A DNA stretch of 52,304 nucleotides from Colwellia sp. (GTDB lineage: Bacteria > Pseudomonadota > Gammaproteobacteria > Enterobacterales > Alteromonadaceae), in NCBI RefSeq assembly GCF_013215345.1, contig NZ_JABSOV010000022.1, forward strand, positions 1 through 52,304. Reading direction: 5' to 3'. The notes below the pieces were generated by a model. The model did not search any database, had not been told where the DNA came from, and was given only the letters and a program-made list of their open reading frames with translations. Of the stretch, positions 1 through 9,899 are shown one piece after another (within the stretch, counting starts at the first letter, position 1; every line of letters starts with the position of its first letter). Position numbers and translations under genes: made by a program.

Positions 1-545
1 CCCCAGAAGTTATCCCTACTGCAAATGTTATTGGTAGTTGTGCGTTAAAAGCGCCGCATTTAGTTGGACCTTTTGAAAGTGACTTCTCATTTGTTAATAA
101 TAGCGATCATACTGTACGAGTTTATCGTGTAGATAATGTTACTGGTGAGCTAAGTGAGAACTTTGGTTTTACCACATTAGCCAAAGGTGATACTTACGAC
201 AGTGCCTCAACATGGAAATGGTTTGGTAATCGTCGTGCAGCTATTACTGATGAAAGTGGTAATTGTGCAGGTGTGGCCGTGATGACAGAAAAAGACACCA
301 GTAATGACTATGAAATTACTAATGCTCTTTTTGGTACTGACCCTGTTGTTATAACTGGCGATATGGATGGTGATGGCGATGTGGATAGAAATGATATTCG
401 CGCTTTTGCTATGGCTATTCGTCGCGGTGAAGAGCTTCACTTGTCATTTGACCTAAATAATGATGGTGTTATTAATTCACGTGATGTTAGAGCAATGAAA
501 AATATTTGTTCTTATGATCGTTGCAGAGCTACACCAGCACAATAG
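1..545 (+). CDS. Secreted protein C-terminus with VHL-beta-like and dockerin-like domains (5' end outside window)
   Basis: The frame with codons starting at base 3 is open from the left edge to a TAG stop, giving 180 visible residues. Visible residues about 28-94 resemble the beta domain of the von Hippel-Lindau family: an FVNNS start, then VRVYRVD, TLAKGDTY and DESGNCAGV. Residues 120-131 (DMDGDGDVDRND) and 150-161 (DLNNDGVINSRD) are two calcium-binding loops with the spacing of a type I dockerin. Two cysteines lie in the final segment (ICSYDRC). The protein is probably exported, but its N-terminus is not visible. In cellulosomes, dockerins bind cohesins; no cohesin is seen here, and such domains in non-cellulosomal marine bacteria have uncertain roles. 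The main catalytic or binding part must lie upstream of the window. Confidence 0.75.
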   Translation, partial: PEVIPTANVIGSCALKAPHLVGPFESDFSFVNNSDHTVRVYRVDNVTGELSENFGFTTLAKGDTYDSASTWKWFGNRRAAITDESGNCAGVAVMTEKDTSNDYEITNALFGTDPVVITGDMDGDGDVDRNDIRAFAMAIRRGEELHLSFDLNNDGVINSRDVRAMKNICSYDRCRATPAQ

Positions 546-655
546 TAGCCTCTGATAGTAGCAATGTTAGCTAATTAAACATTGCTACTGCTTTACTGTT
601 AGATACCTACTGTGAAACATTTACCGTTAAATACTTACCGCTCAAATACGGTTAT

Positions 656-686
656 AAAAAAGTGGCTATTATTAGCCACTTTTTTA
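656..686. terminator. Bidirectional rho-independent terminator
   Basis: GTGGCTA (662-668) pairs with TAGCCAC (673-679) around a 4-base loop, flanked by six A on the left and six T on the right. It sits between two convergent genes and can end both the dockerin gene and the recQ-like gene. Confidence 0.9.
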
Positions 687-762
687 TATATCTACTTACA
701 GGTGATTTATTTCGCGATACATATTTATCGGTATTTATTTCTCAATAAATGAATATCGCTAT

Positions 763-2829
763 TTAATCACTTAAACTCGCCAACTTATCACGAATAGCTT
801 GATAACGCTGTTTTTCACATAAGCCAAAAGCTGATAACTGTCTGACTTTATTACGACCAAATAATGGCACTGTCATACCAGCAAAAAATCGGCAGTAACT
901 TTCTAAGGATAAAGGTTGGTTTATCTTGCCCGATAGTCGCTCAGCTAATTCAGTCATTCCTTGTTTTAATGCCTCATCACTCGGCCATGGCGTATTTTCT
1001 TGAGAGCGCGCAAGCACCGCCACTTGCCCGCGACAAACACTGCAATGACCACATTGTGGCACTGAGCCTGATTCACGAGAGGCATCCGTATCTAGGCTAT
1101 GGTCATCGAAATAGCGTGCTAGATTTACTGTTAAACAAGTATCAAGTTGAAAGAAGCGTACTAAGGTAGCGATACGCTTTATTTCTTTCTCTTCATTTTC
1201 TTTAAAGTAGTCACTTAAGGTTTGGCATAAGCTAGGGTCAGCTAACTCATTAAGGTTTATTTTAAATACCTCAGTCATACCTTTAGTTTCCAGTACTATC
1301 AGTTGTTGCTCTTGCAGGTATTCAAGGGCGGCAATAACGCGATTACGCTCGATAGTTTTATCTTGCAATAATGTATCAAAATTTAAACTACCCCATATTT
1401 TTTTAAACTCTGTGGCGTTAAAAATACGCTGAAGAAAATCTTTGCGTTGCTCATTAAAGCTATTAAGTATTTCATCTTTTGGCTTTAACAGTTTTATTTT
1501 AAAATCGGCGAAATAGGCATATAAAGGTTCAATGACGCCAGCGAGTTCTAGCTGTACCAATAAGGTTTTTAATGGCAACTGTTTGATATTGACAGCATTA
1601 GATAATTGTAAAATCTGCAATTCCCACTTACTGTCATAAGCAGTCGATATTACTTCGTCTTTGATACTGTTAAGAAGCATTTCAATACCGGCATACTCTG
1701 GGGTATCACCATAAACAAAGTTTTCTACCGTATTTAAACCATCAAGATTTGCTAGGGTAAAACATTGGGCAGGTAGTCCATCTCGCCCTGCTCGGCCGAT
1801 TTCTTGACTGTAATTTTCAATAGATTTTGGCAAGTCGTAATGAATAACAAAGCGGATATCACTTTTATCTATGCCCATACCAAAGGCAATAGTGGCGACA
1901 ATCACTTGAATTTTACCCGCCATAAAGTCTTGTTGAATCTGACTGCGAGTATCACTATCAAAACCAGCATGATAAGCACAAGCATTAATGCCTTGTTGCG
2001 ATAAATATTGCGCAACCTTTTCAGCACTATGTTGCAAGGTCACATAAACAATACCTGGGCCTTGTTGCTGATTAATTATTTGCTCAAGTTGCTTATTTTT
2101 ATGATACTCAGTCACAGGCAAGACAGTTAAATCAAGATTGGCGCGGTAAAAGCCCGTTTGCACTATATGTTCGTCTCGAATAGCAAACTTACCGGCCATG
2201 TCCATTTTTACTTTACGCGTAGCCGTGGCGGTAAGTAATAATACCAAGGGAATTTTTAACGCTTGGCAATAACTCGGTAGTTTTAAATAATCGGGTCTAA
2301 AGTTATGACCCCACTCAGAGATACAATGCGCTTCATCAACCACTAACATAGACACAGGTACCGATTCTATAAACTGTCTGAACCTTTCATTTTTGAAACG
2401 CTCGACTGACACCATCAAGACTTTAATATCACCATCACGCACACCCGCCATCACGGTTTGCGCTTCATTGCCTTTTAGGGTCGAATCAATGCTTGCTGCT
2501 TTAATGCCTTTGCTAGCAAGAAAGGCTAGTTGATCTTTCATCAAGGCTAATAATGGTGATACCACTAAGGTTAAATGCGGTAAATGCAACGCTGTTAATT
2601 GATAACACAAGGACTTACCTGAGCCTGTTGGAAAAATGGCTAAAGACGATTGACCATTTAATAATTGCGAAATGGTTTGTTCTTGTCCTGGGCGAAAGCC
2701 ATCAAAACCAAAGCTTTTTTTGAGTAATGGCGTTAATTCGCTAATTTGTCTGACTTGCTGAGTCATTGGTGGAGCTTGCTGGCCGAATGTAGGGTTGGTC
2801 ATGGGTATTATCACATTAAAGGTAGTCAT
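763..2829 (-). CDS. RecQ-family ATP-dependent DNA helicase
   Basis: A 688-residue superfamily 2 helicase of the RecQ family, expected to unwind DNA 3'-5' in recombination and repair. Visible motifs are FGFDGFRPGQEQ (motif 0 region, 40-51), Walker A TGSGKS (68-73), DEAH (165-168) followed by CISEWGHNFRPDY, motif III LLTATATRK, and motif VI QEIGRAGRDG. The C-terminal part carries a cysteine cluster (a TCLT segment, then CGHCSVC) that fits the RecQ zinc-binding subdomain. An HRDC domain is not evident. It is longer than E. coli RecQ and its C-terminal region differs, so it may be a second RecQ-like helicase rather than RecQ itself. The ATG at 2829 has no clear Shine-Dalgarno; the in-frame ATGs at codons 10 and 22 are alternatives. 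It stands alone, convergent with the dockerin gene. Confidence 0.88.
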   Translation of the reverse strand: MTTFNVIIPMTNPTFGQQAPPMTQQVRQISELTPLLKKSFGFDGFRPGQEQTISQLLNGQSSLAIFPTGSGKSLCYQLTALHLPHLTLVVSPLLALMKDQLAFLASKGIKAASIDSTLKGNEAQTVMAGVRDGDIKVLMVSVERFKNERFRQFIESVPVSMLVVDEAHCISEWGHNFRPDYLKLPSYCQALKIPLVLLLTATATRKVKMDMAGKFAIRDEHIVQTGFYRANLDLTVLPVTEYHKNKQLEQIINQQQGPGIVYVTLQHSAEKVAQYLSQQGINACAYHAGFDSDTRSQIQQDFMAGKIQVIVATIAFGMGIDKSDIRFVIHYDLPKSIENYSQEIGRAGRDGLPAQCFTLANLDGLNTVENFVYGDTPEYAGIEMLLNSIKDEVISTAYDSKWELQILQLSNAVNIKQLPLKTLLVQLELAGVIEPLYAYFADFKIKLLKPKDEILNSFNEQRKDFLQRIFNATEFKKIWGSLNFDTLLQDKTIERNRVIAALEYLQEQQLIVLETKGMTEVFKINLNELADPSLCQTLSDYFKENEEKEIKRIATLVRFFQLDTCLTVNLARYFDDHSLDTDASRESGSVPQCGHCSVCRGQVAVLARSQENTPWPSDEALKQGMTELAERLSGKINQPLSLESYCRFFAGMTVPLFGRNKVRQLSAFGLCEKQRYQAIRDKLASLSD

Positions 2830-3092
2830 ATATTCATCTGTTCATCATACCTTGGCTAAGGCGAAAATACTTAACTCTTGCCATCAAAAAGACTTAACTC
2901 TCCCCTTAAAAATAAACTTGCTAGGTTTAAATGTCGATTCACTGGCAAATAATGTCAGTTCAAAGAAAGTAGACCGACATGCCCCTGCTAACGCGTTAAA
3001 TTTATCCCATCAACATGAAAGTGCTGCAGCGATATAGCACATATGACTGCGCATATAACACAGAATAATAATCAAGATATAGGGATTAACGA

Positions 3093-4973
3093 ATGAAAAA
3101 ATTATCACTAACAATAACAAGTCTATTGGCTAGCCTTAGCTGTATTAGTAGCCTAAGTGTCCAAGCCATCGATTTACGCATAGACAATGTTCGTTTATAC
3201 CAAGCGGAGAAAAGCGCCTTTAGCCAGCCAAGTACTTTGTATATTGAGGATGGCAAGATTATTGAAATAACCACTAATACAGCAAAAAACAAAAAAACCG
3301 TTAAAAACGCAGATAAGGTTGTTGATGCTCATAATAGTTTCGCCCTGCCCGGATTAATTGATTTACATGTTCACCTTGGTGCATCTGGCAGCAACTACGG
3401 TAAAGAGTTTCAATACTTACCCGTTGACGCTCATTTTAATTCGAACTTATATTTAGGTGTCACCAGTATTGTCGACTTGTTTTCATTTGATATTACCCTT
3501 AACGCGGCAAAACATTTAACTACTTATAAAACCTCACCAAACTTATTCTATGCCGGGGTATTATTTACCAACCCTGGTGGCCATGGCACACAATTTGGAG
3601 GTAGTGCTTTAGAAGTCACTAATTTTGCGGCTATTGATGGTTTATGGCAACAACATATGGCGCGCAAGCCTCATCTAACCAAAGCGGTTATTGAAACCTT
3701 TGGTGGTCATGGCGACTCATTAACCGACAAGCAACTAACCGAAATTGGCCGACGTTCAAAAGCGGCTGGACTGCCTTACTTTGTCCATGTATCGACCTTA
3801 GCCGATGGCAAAAGAGCAATTAAATCAGGCGCTACTGCCTTAGCCCATGGTATCAATACTGAAGCCATTGATGAGGAGTTTATCGTCTTAATGGTTAAAC
3901 ATAAGGTTGCTTACATACCCACGTTAGCGGTTTATCAAAATCACAGCGCCGAGCATGAACTCCAGCAGATTAGCAGCAACACAACCTTGTTAGCGACAGT
4001 GCCAGATAAATTGCAACACTGCTTATTTGATAAAGTACCTGAGCCATCAAAATGGAAAGATATTGCTTGGCAAAAAAGACAACTGGCATACAAGAATATC
4101 AACTTACTTGCCCAAGCAGGTATTACAATTGGTACAGGCTCTGATGCAGGCAACCCTTATACTTTACATGGCAGCGGTCTGCATAATGAACTACAAGCTC
4201 TGAGTCAATCTGGATTAACAAACGCACAAGTAATTAACGCGGCCACAATTGATGCGGCAAGAATAATTAATGCTCCAGAACTAGGTCAATTAAAACCTGG
4301 GTTTCAAGCAAGTTTTATTTTACTAGAACAAAACCCGCTCAACGACATTAGCCAGATAAGTAATATCCAAGCAGTGTATAAGTCAGGTAACAAGGTTGAT
4401 AGAAAAGATCTTATTGCTCAAAACAAAAAGATAACCCTGCTTGGCGAAAAATGTAACGCCACAGCCGTTATAACTACATCAGCAGACAAAATTATTGATA
4501 GCTTTGATAGCGAAATTAAGTGGCAAGTAATTAGCGATACCATGATGGGTGGACAATCGACAGCAAAGCTAGCTTTGCAAGAAAAAGTACTTTCTATTGA
4601 TACCCAGTTAGGAAAACCTGGTGGTTTTGGCGCTTGGGCTGGTATGCAAGTTATGTTTGAGACTCCCGTTGACGCTTCTCAATATAAAGGAGTAAAAATA
4701 ACTTACCAAGGATCTAAAGTTCCATTTGGCATTTCTGTTTATCATAGTGAGGTACAAGACTGGGACCACTTTTCTGCCACCCTACAGCCAAGTGAGACTT
4801 GGACAACAGTGGAAGTCCCCTTTACTCAGTTGCAGCAATTTGGCTTTGGCAGCCAGAAAGATTGGTCGGCAAAAAGCTTAGCGGGTTTGAGTTTAGTGTG
4901 GCGCACTATGTCGGGACAGCAATTGGCGAGCAACAAAAACATGTTACAAATAAGTAACATAAGCTATTTTTAA
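3093..4973 (+). CDS. Exported metal-dependent amidohydrolase fused to a CIA30 domain
   Basis: 626 residues. A signal peptide ends at VQA (about residue 25), so it acts outside the cytoplasm. Residues 27-440 form an amidohydrolase-superfamily TIM barrel with the metal-binding HVH at 92-94, further candidate ligands H232 and H252, and the late aspartate in GTGSDAG (D351). Residues about 467-626 match the CIA30 family (complex I intermediate-associated protein 30), with the hallmark WQVISDTMMGG and a jelly-roll-like C-terminus. The substrate cannot be told from sequence; imidazolonepropionase/prolidase-like enzymes are the nearest fold. The gene stands alone, with a hairpin at 5008-5040 behind it. 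The ATG at 3093 directly precedes a classic Lys-rich signal peptide start; the Shine-Dalgarno is weak. Confidence 0.85.
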   Translation: MKKLSLTITSLLASLSCISSLSVQAIDLRIDNVRLYQAEKSAFSQPSTLYIEDGKIIEITTNTAKNKKTVKNADKVVDAHNSFALPGLIDLHVHLGASGSNYGKEFQYLPVDAHFNSNLYLGVTSIVDLFSFDITLNAAKHLTTYKTSPNLFYAGVLFTNPGGHGTQFGGSALEVTNFAAIDGLWQQHMARKPHLTKAVIETFGGHGDSLTDKQLTEIGRRSKAAGLPYFVHVSTLADGKRAIKSGATALAHGINTEAIDEEFIVLMVKHKVAYIPTLAVYQNHSAEHELQQISSNTTLLATVPDKLQHCLFDKVPEPSKWKDIAWQKRQLAYKNINLLAQAGITIGTGSDAGNPYTLHGSGLHNELQALSQSGLTNAQVINAATIDAARIINAPELGQLKPGFQASFILLEQNPLNDISQISNIQAVYKSGNKVDRKDLIAQNKKITLLGEKCNATAVITTSADKIIDSFDSEIKWQVISDTMMGGQSTAKLALQEKVLSIDTQLGKPGGFGAWAGMQVMFETPVDASQYKGVKITYQGSKVPFGISVYHSEVQDWDHFSATLQPSETWTTVEVPFTQLQQFGFGSQKDWSAKSLAGLSLVWRTMSGQQLASNKNMLQISNISYF

Positions 4974-5007
4974 TTTGCTAAGCTAACAATGCTTATTAAG
5001 GAGATAG

Positions 5008-5040
5008 AAAGATATCTAAATCAATTCTTTAGATATCTTT
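5008..5040. terminator. 13-bp perfect inverted repeat between amidohydrolase and lytS-like gene
   Basis: AAAGATATCTAAA (5008-5020) pairs with TTTAGATATCTTT (5028-5040) around a 7-base loop. It lies 35 bases after the amidohydrolase stop and 69 bases before the histidine kinase start. The stem is AT-rich and lacks a long T-run, so it could be a weak terminator or an operator for the downstream two-component genes. Confidence 0.5.
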
Positions 5041-5108
5041 ATCAGATCTTTCCCTATGACTATCTATCACTAACTTTTCATCAATAAATATACAAAATAG
5101 AGCACTTC

Positions 5109-6131
5109 ATGTTACGACAACCTTTTTTCAAATATAGCTTTTTTATCTTACTGCTGGTTGATCTAACCTTTACTGCAGGTTTGATAGTGTTTGACGTCAC
5201 CTCTATCTCATTAAATACACTTTTAGCAACCAGCATATGGTTTGTTTGCTTTTATTGGTTACCAGTATGGCTAGCAGCTTTGCTAATATTCTCAATAAGG
5301 CTAAGGGGATTTCATAATGTCTTGCTCGAGTGTTTCGTTGCTGTGCTTTCAATGTCGCTTGGCCTGGCAATAACCAACCAGCTGCTGCTTTTTACCTTTG
5401 ATAGTTATGCTTCTATGGGCAACTTTGTCTTCTTTGGCGGTATTACTTGGGGAATACCTATATATTTTATTAGCCGTTATATTGAGAGTAGAGGCAAAAT
5501 ATTACAAGAAAAACAGGCACGAAAACAAGCACAGCTACAAACATTGAGGTATCAATTAAATCCACACTTTATGTTCAATAGCTTAAATACCATTTCGGCT
5601 TACATTCACTCTAACCCTGATTTAGCTGATGAAGTATTGCATGAACTAGCAGATATTCTTCGCTATTCATTAGATACCGGCGAAGCGAATAGTGTTTCTC
5701 TGCAACAAGAAATAGCCATTATAGATAAGTATTTGAATATCGAAAAAGCGCGCTTTGGTGACAGACTTACCGTTAACTTAGATATTCCAGCTGAGTTGCT
5801 CAATACGCAAGTACCGCCACTTATTTTACAACCCATTGTTGAAAATGCGGTTAAACATAATGCTCAAAAAACCCAGCTGACAATCACTATTAAAGTAGAA
5901 AAAATAGCTAAGCGTAAAGATGAAATATTAAGAATATCAATTAGTGATAACGGCTCTGGTTTTAGTGAAGCAGTGATAACCAAAGGTTATGGTAAGGGCA
6001 TTGGTATGAAAAACTTGCAACAACGCATGCAGCAGTTACCACAGGGTAAAGTAAGTTTAAGCAATGGCACTAGTGACAAAGCCTCTGCAGACAAAACAGG
6101 TGCGACGGTGCTGGTGGAGATGGCGCTATGA
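5109..6131 (+). CDS. LytS/YehU-type membrane sensor histidine kinase
   Basis: 340 residues. About four hydrophobic segments fill residues 10-125, followed by a short coiled linker. A His_kinase (LytS-type) domain follows with H153 in LRYQLNPHFMFNSLN as the likely phosphorylated histidine, an N-box in LQPIVENAVKHNAQ, and the ATP-lid motifs SDNGSGF and GKGIGMKNLQQRM. It should phosphorylate the LytTR regulator encoded next, whose ATG overlaps this stop codon in an ATGA. There is no large periplasmic sensor domain, so the signal is probably sensed in or near the membrane. The ATG has GAG about 6 bases upstream. Confidence 0.9.
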   Translation: MLRQPFFKYSFFILLLVDLTFTAGLIVFDVTSISLNTLLATSIWFVCFYWLPVWLAALLIFSIRLRGFHNVLLECFVAVLSMSLGLAITNQLLLFTFDSYASMGNFVFFGGITWGIPIYFISRYIESRGKILQEKQARKQAQLQTLRYQLNPHFMFNSLNTISAYIHSNPDLADEVLHELADILRYSLDTGEANSVSLQQEIAIIDKYLNIEKARFGDRLTVNLDIPAELLNTQVPPLILQPIVENAVKHNAQKTQLTITIKVEKIAKRKDEILRISISDNGSGFSEAVITKGYGKGIGMKNLQQRMQQLPQGKVSLSNGTSDKASADKTGATVLVEMAL

Positions 6132-6910
6132 ATAAGTTAACGGTTAAGGAAATGCCAGATAAAATGCGCGTTATTTTTGCTGACGATGAAAAACCAGCCA
6201 GAGATAAACTCGCCCATCAGTTAAGTCTTATTGCAGATATTGATGTGGTTGGCTTTGCCACCACAGGTAAGGAAGCTGTAGCGCTAATTAATGTCCAAAA
6301 ACCTGATTTAGTGTTACTGGATATTCAAATGCCTGAAATTAGCGGCATGGAATTATTAAGTTTACTTGATTATAAACCGCTGATCATTTTTACCACTGCT
6401 TATGATCAATTTGCCATACAAGCCTTTGAACAGTCATCTACTGATTATCTGTTAAAACCCTTCCCTCTGGGACGGTTAAAAGCTGCTTTAGATAAAGCAA
6501 AAAAACAGTTTTTGGCCGGATTACCTATAGAGAAAAGCCAACAAGAACAGAATTATATACTCAATAATAACGCACCGATTAAACGCTTGGTCAGTAAAAA
6601 TGGGGAGCGTATGACCATATTATCACCAAGTGACTTACTATTTATCAAATCATCTCAAGGTAATTGCTTAGCTTGGGATGGTAAAGAGCATCATTATTTA
6701 TCAGAAAAACTCGACGTCTTAGAGCAATCATTAGCGCCAGCAGAGTTTGTTCGTATTCATAGAAGCTACTTAATTAATGTCGATAGAATTAAAGAAATTC
6801 AGCGTTGGTTTAATGGCAAGTTAATGGTGATCATGGATGATGAGGATAAAACAGAACTCAGCACCAGTCGCGCTGGTGCTGATAAGTTAAAGGTGTTATT
6901 AGGTTTGTAG
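6128..6910 (+). CDS. LytTR-family response regulator
   Basis: 260 residues. The receiver domain has the acidic pocket DDE (19-21), phosphoacceptor D65 in LVLLDIQMPE and K110 in DYLLKPF. Residues about 155-258 form a LytTR DNA-binding domain (FVRIHRSYLINVDRI). It starts inside the stop codon of the kinase gene (ATGA overlap), which points to translational coupling; internal ATGs at codons 9 and 13 are possible alternatives because family members often begin close to MRVIFADDE. Its targets are unknown. It ends 12 bases from the convergent selO stop. Confidence 0.92.
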   Translation: MNKLTVKEMPDKMRVIFADDEKPARDKLAHQLSLIADIDVVGFATTGKEAVALINVQKPDLVLLDIQMPEISGMELLSLLDYKPLIIFTTAYDQFAIQAFEQSSTDYLLKPFPLGRLKAALDKAKKQFLAGLPIEKSQQEQNYILNNNAPIKRLVSKNGERMTILSPSDLLFIKSSQGNCLAWDGKEHHYLSEKLDVLEQSLAPAEFVRIHRSYLINVDRIKEIQRWFNGKLMVIMDDEDKTELSTSRAGADKLKVLLGL

Positions 6911-6922
6911 GCTTAAAGCTGG

Positions 6923-8449
6923 TTAAGTTCCACAAAAAGTATGATAGTTCTCATCACCATCACTAGGCGCATCTTGATAATTGTGAGTATTATCTAATTG
7001 TGTATAAGGTTGCTGTACGACTGCTAGAAAATTATTTAAATCTGATAAGTCAGCATTTTCTTGATAAGAAGTTTGGCTCGACGCTAAAATAGCTTCAACA
7101 TGATGATTTCTTGGGATCACTAACGGGTTAGTTTTTGCCATCAAGTCTTTAGCGCCACTAACATCTGCGGCGATTCTTACATACCAACGTTTAAGCCATT
7201 GCTGCCACTTGTCTTGCTCGGCTTCATCATCGACACCGTCTTGGGTACTTTGCTGAACAGCTTTCATAGCAAGCACGTTATTTACTTCGGCTTGATTTAA
7301 GTTAGCAGCTAAGGTGACAAAAGACTGGGTATAATCTAATTTCATCTCTGCCATGATCGCTAGTAAATCATTAACCAAGTCAATATCACCATCGGCCAAT
7401 TCACTGATGCCTAACTTATTCACCATCATTTCAAAATAACGATACTGTAAATCATTGGCAAATTTCTGTAACAATGGTGTGATTTTGGCTAAGGCTATGT
7501 CCTCATCCTCATCAATTAACGGTAATAAACAATCAGCAAGTCGCGCCATATTCCATTGTATTATTTTGCTTTGGTTACCAAAAGCATAACGCGCATTTCT
7601 ATCAATAGAGCTAAAGACGGTATCGCTGTGATAATGGTTCATCATGGCACAAGGGCCGTAATCAATGGTTTCACCTGATATGGCTGTATTATCAGTATTC
7701 ATTACCCCATGGATAAAACCAACACGTAACCATGAGACAACTAAAGGAACTTGTTTGTTGAGTACCGCGGTAAAAAAATCAACTACTTGCTCGCCAGATA
7801 GTGCTTCACCTTCACCAGCTTTAAGTTGAGGAAAGTGACGACCTATGGCAAAGCTAGTCAGCTTTTTAAGTGATTCAATATCTTTGCGGGCTGCAAAGTA
7901 TTGAAAAGTGCCAACCCGAATATGACTAGTAGCAATGCGGGTAACAACAGCGCCAGGTAATGGACGCTCTCGATATACCGCCTCTCCGGTAGCAACCACG
8001 GCTAAGCAACGGGTAGTTGGCACACCTAAGGCGAACATAGCTTCACTCATCATATATTCACGTAGCGCTGGCCCTAGTGCGCAGCGACCATCACCTTGGC
8101 GAGAAAAGAAACTAGTACCAGAGCCTTTTAATTGTACATCCCAAGACTGACCTTGTTTATCCGTAATGTCACCTAATAAATGCGCACGACCATCACCAAG
8201 TTGTGGATTAAAGTGGCCAAACTGGTGACCCGAATAAGCTTGCGCAATCGGCGTACTGCCGTCAATTAATTGATTACCTGAGAAGTATTGTGCGAGCTGT
8301 TCATTATCTTCTTGGCTTGAATAGTTTATTGACAGTGATTTTGCTAAAGGCTCATTCCACAGTAATAATACCGGTTGAGCTACAGGTGAAGGCAGGGTTT
8401 GCTGTGAAAAGCTTTTACCCAATTGATGGTATTGGTTGGAAAGTTTCAA
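6923..8449 (-). CDS. selO: Protein adenylyltransferase SelO (YdiU/UPF0061)
   Basis: 508 residues of the SelO pseudokinase family, which transfers AMP from ATP to protein hydroxyl side chains and is linked to oxidative stress in E. coli and yeast. Visible family segments include [35 protein letters not shown], the HGVMNTDN active-site motif and DYGPC. The last residues are TFCGT: a cysteine third from the end, the place of selenocysteine in animal SelO. The only plausible start is TTG at 8449, because GGAG lies 8 bases upstream and the next in-frame ATG is deep in the domain. The gene follows the GST-like gene by 13 bases, so the two probably form an operon. Confidence 0.93.
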   Translation of the reverse strand: MKLSNQYHQLGKSFSQQTLPSPVAQPVLLLWNEPLAKSLSINYSSQEDNEQLAQYFSGNQLIDGSTPIAQAYSGHQFGHFNPQLGDGRAHLLGDITDKQGQSWDVQLKGSGTSFFSRQGDGRCALGPALREYMMSEAMFALGVPTTRCLAVVATGEAVYRERPLPGAVVTRIATSHIRVGTFQYFAARKDIESLKKLTSFAIGRHFPQLKAGEGEALSGEQVVDFFTAVLNKQVPLVVSWLRVGFIHGVMNTDNTAISGETIDYGPCAMMNHYHSDTVFSSIDRNARYAFGNQSKIIQWNMARLADCLLPLIDEDEDIALAKITPLLQKFANDLQYRYFEMMVNKLGISELADGDIDLVNDLLAIMAEMKLDYTQSFVTLAANLNQAEVNNVLAMKAVQQSTQDGVDDEAEQDKWQQWLKRWYVRIAADVSGAKDLMAKTNPLVIPRNHHVEAILASSQTSYQENADLSDLNNFLAVVQQPYTQLDNTHNYQDAPSDGDENYHTFCGT

Positions 8450-8462
8450 AGAACTTACTCCG

Positions 8463-9173
8463 TTAATAAAATTCTTGTTCTATCCGCTGACAGTAACGGA
8501 CTAAATTAGGGTAACTTCTGGCTTTACTATTAAAGACATTGTCACAGTTAGCAGAGATAAACTGACATAAAATTGAATAAGCAACCGCATCAAAAGAGCT
8601 TGGCTGCGCACCATAAAAATAATCTTGTTCAGCCAGTAAAACAGATAAAGCGTTAAAGCTTTTATCAGCTATTGTTAATATTTCAACCTGACTGTGTCGG
8701 CCCATACCATGAGCATGTAATTTTTTAATTACTGACTTTCTAACTAAGCTAGGGACAAACCAACGTAAAGGCAACGGCATCCTACCAAAAAATGCTTTAT
8801 TAGCAAGTGGCCAAGTCTCTGCTAGTACCCAGCGAGAATATACTAAACACCAATAAAGGTTTTCATCGAGTGATTTGGTTAACAAATAAGCTTGTGCACG
8901 CTGCTCTTTCGTTAAGAAATCGTCAAGGGTAACCGAGTAGTTTTGCGTTAAATGCTCAATGATATGCTGTGAGTCAGCAACAACTATTTCTTCTGTTTGC
9001 TGTTGAATTGATATGAAAGGTAATTTACCTTTCGGGGATTTTTTTAAATTATGCGCCCCGGAAACAACTTCATAAGGTAGCTTGGCCATCTTTAAAAAAG
9101 CATCTACTTTCACTACAAATGGACTGGCATCCATGACACCAAAACTTGAACCAAAACTGTAGAGACTGATCAT
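8463..9173 (-). CDS. Glutathione S-transferase-like protein, FAXC/metaxin type
   Basis: 236 residues. The N-terminus ([11 protein letters not shown], then [19 protein letters not shown] and SPKGKLPFI) is a thioredoxin-like GST N-domain of the failed-axon-connection/metaxin type; the C-terminus ([17 protein letters not shown]) is a GST alpha-helical domain with the conserved D in the N-capping position. These proteins often lack measured transferase activity, so the substrate is unknown. GTGGA lies upstream of the ATG. The stop codon is 13 bases before the selO start, and the selO Shine-Dalgarno lies in that gap. Confidence 0.8.
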   Translation of the reverse strand: MISLYSFGSSFGVMDASPFVVKVDAFLKMAKLPYEVVSGAHNLKKSPKGKLPFISIQQQTEEIVVADSQHIIEHLTQNYSVTLDDFLTKEQRAQAYLLTKSLDENLYWCLVYSRWVLAETWPLANKAFFGRMPLPLRWFVPSLVRKSVIKKLHAHGMGRHSQVEILTIADKSFNALSVLLAEQDYFYGAQPSSFDAVAYSILCQFISANCDNVFNSKARSYPNLVRYCQRIEQEFY

Positions 9174-9268
9174 TTAATTTCCACTTAAAGAACACTACGT
9201 ATACTGTAAATAAACACAACCATAGTTTTATTGGTTGTAAAGAAAATGAAGAAGCTTAACCTTTATAG

Positions 9269-9856
9269 CTATTGTACTGGGCAGGCTTCAATAGGCACGA
9301 CTAACCCCCTAGCTTTAGTTAGATAACACTCATCTAGCAAGGAGCAATAACACATTTCCACAGATAAATGAGAACGTTCATCGTTAAGTTTTTGCCAAAG
9401 TTCAGAACTTAACTCACCATTATATAATCGATAAAAGATATGCTCTTCTTGAGCTGGTAAAATTCTGTTATGTATTGAGCTGGTTATTTCACTACCTAAC
9501 TTAAGATGCGCTTTCGGTTTATTCTGCTTAAATTTTTTGTATTCCACTTGACAGCACGCATCCAAAAATTGTGAAAATCGCTGATAATCTTGCTCTTTAT
9601 AACGGAAGTTTGAGCTTTTAAGTAATGCTGGGCCAACGCCATTATTGGTAATGCTAAATTCAAGTACCGATTCTTTAGTCTCATTGTTAACATTACCAGT
9701 ACCGAATTGTAATAAAGGTAATGTCATTGCTTTTACTTGTTTTTCTGCCGCATTCGCTTGCAAGTAAGTCGCATAAAATGAAGCAATAGAAATTAAAATT
9801 GCGCATAGGGCGAGCGTTAAATTAAGTTTTTGTGAAGTAAATCCTTGGTCTGACAC
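9269..9856 (-). CDS. Hypothetical membrane-anchored protein
   Basis: 195 residues, family not recognised. One N-terminal hydrophobic segment (about residues 11-33, LNLTLALCAILISIASFYAT) is followed by a short helix and a polar domain, likely periplasmic or peripheral, with a beta-rich stretch (VLEFSITNNGVGPALL) and a CC pair. The start is GTG at 9856: AAGGA stands 7 bases before it, and an internal start would remove the membrane segment. It has its own position between the GST-like gene and a terminator hairpin, so it may be transcribed alone. Confidence 0.65.
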   Translation of the reverse strand: MSDQGFTSQKLNLTLALCAILISIASFYATYLQANAAEKQVKAMTLPLLQFGTGNVNNETKESVLEFSITNNGVGPALLKSSNFRYKEQDYQRFSQFLDACCQVEYKKFKQNKPKAHLKLGSEITSSIHNRILPAQEEHIFYRLYNGELSSELWQKLNDERSHLSVEMCYCSLLDECYLTKARGLVVPIEACPVQ

Positions 9857-9899
9857 TAGATGTCCTTATTAACTTGTCTTATAAATTTTAAAAGCATTG

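Noticed and set aside
864..1169. 101-codon plus-strand frame within the recQ-like gene
   Set aside because: Shadow frame opposite the helicase C-terminus.
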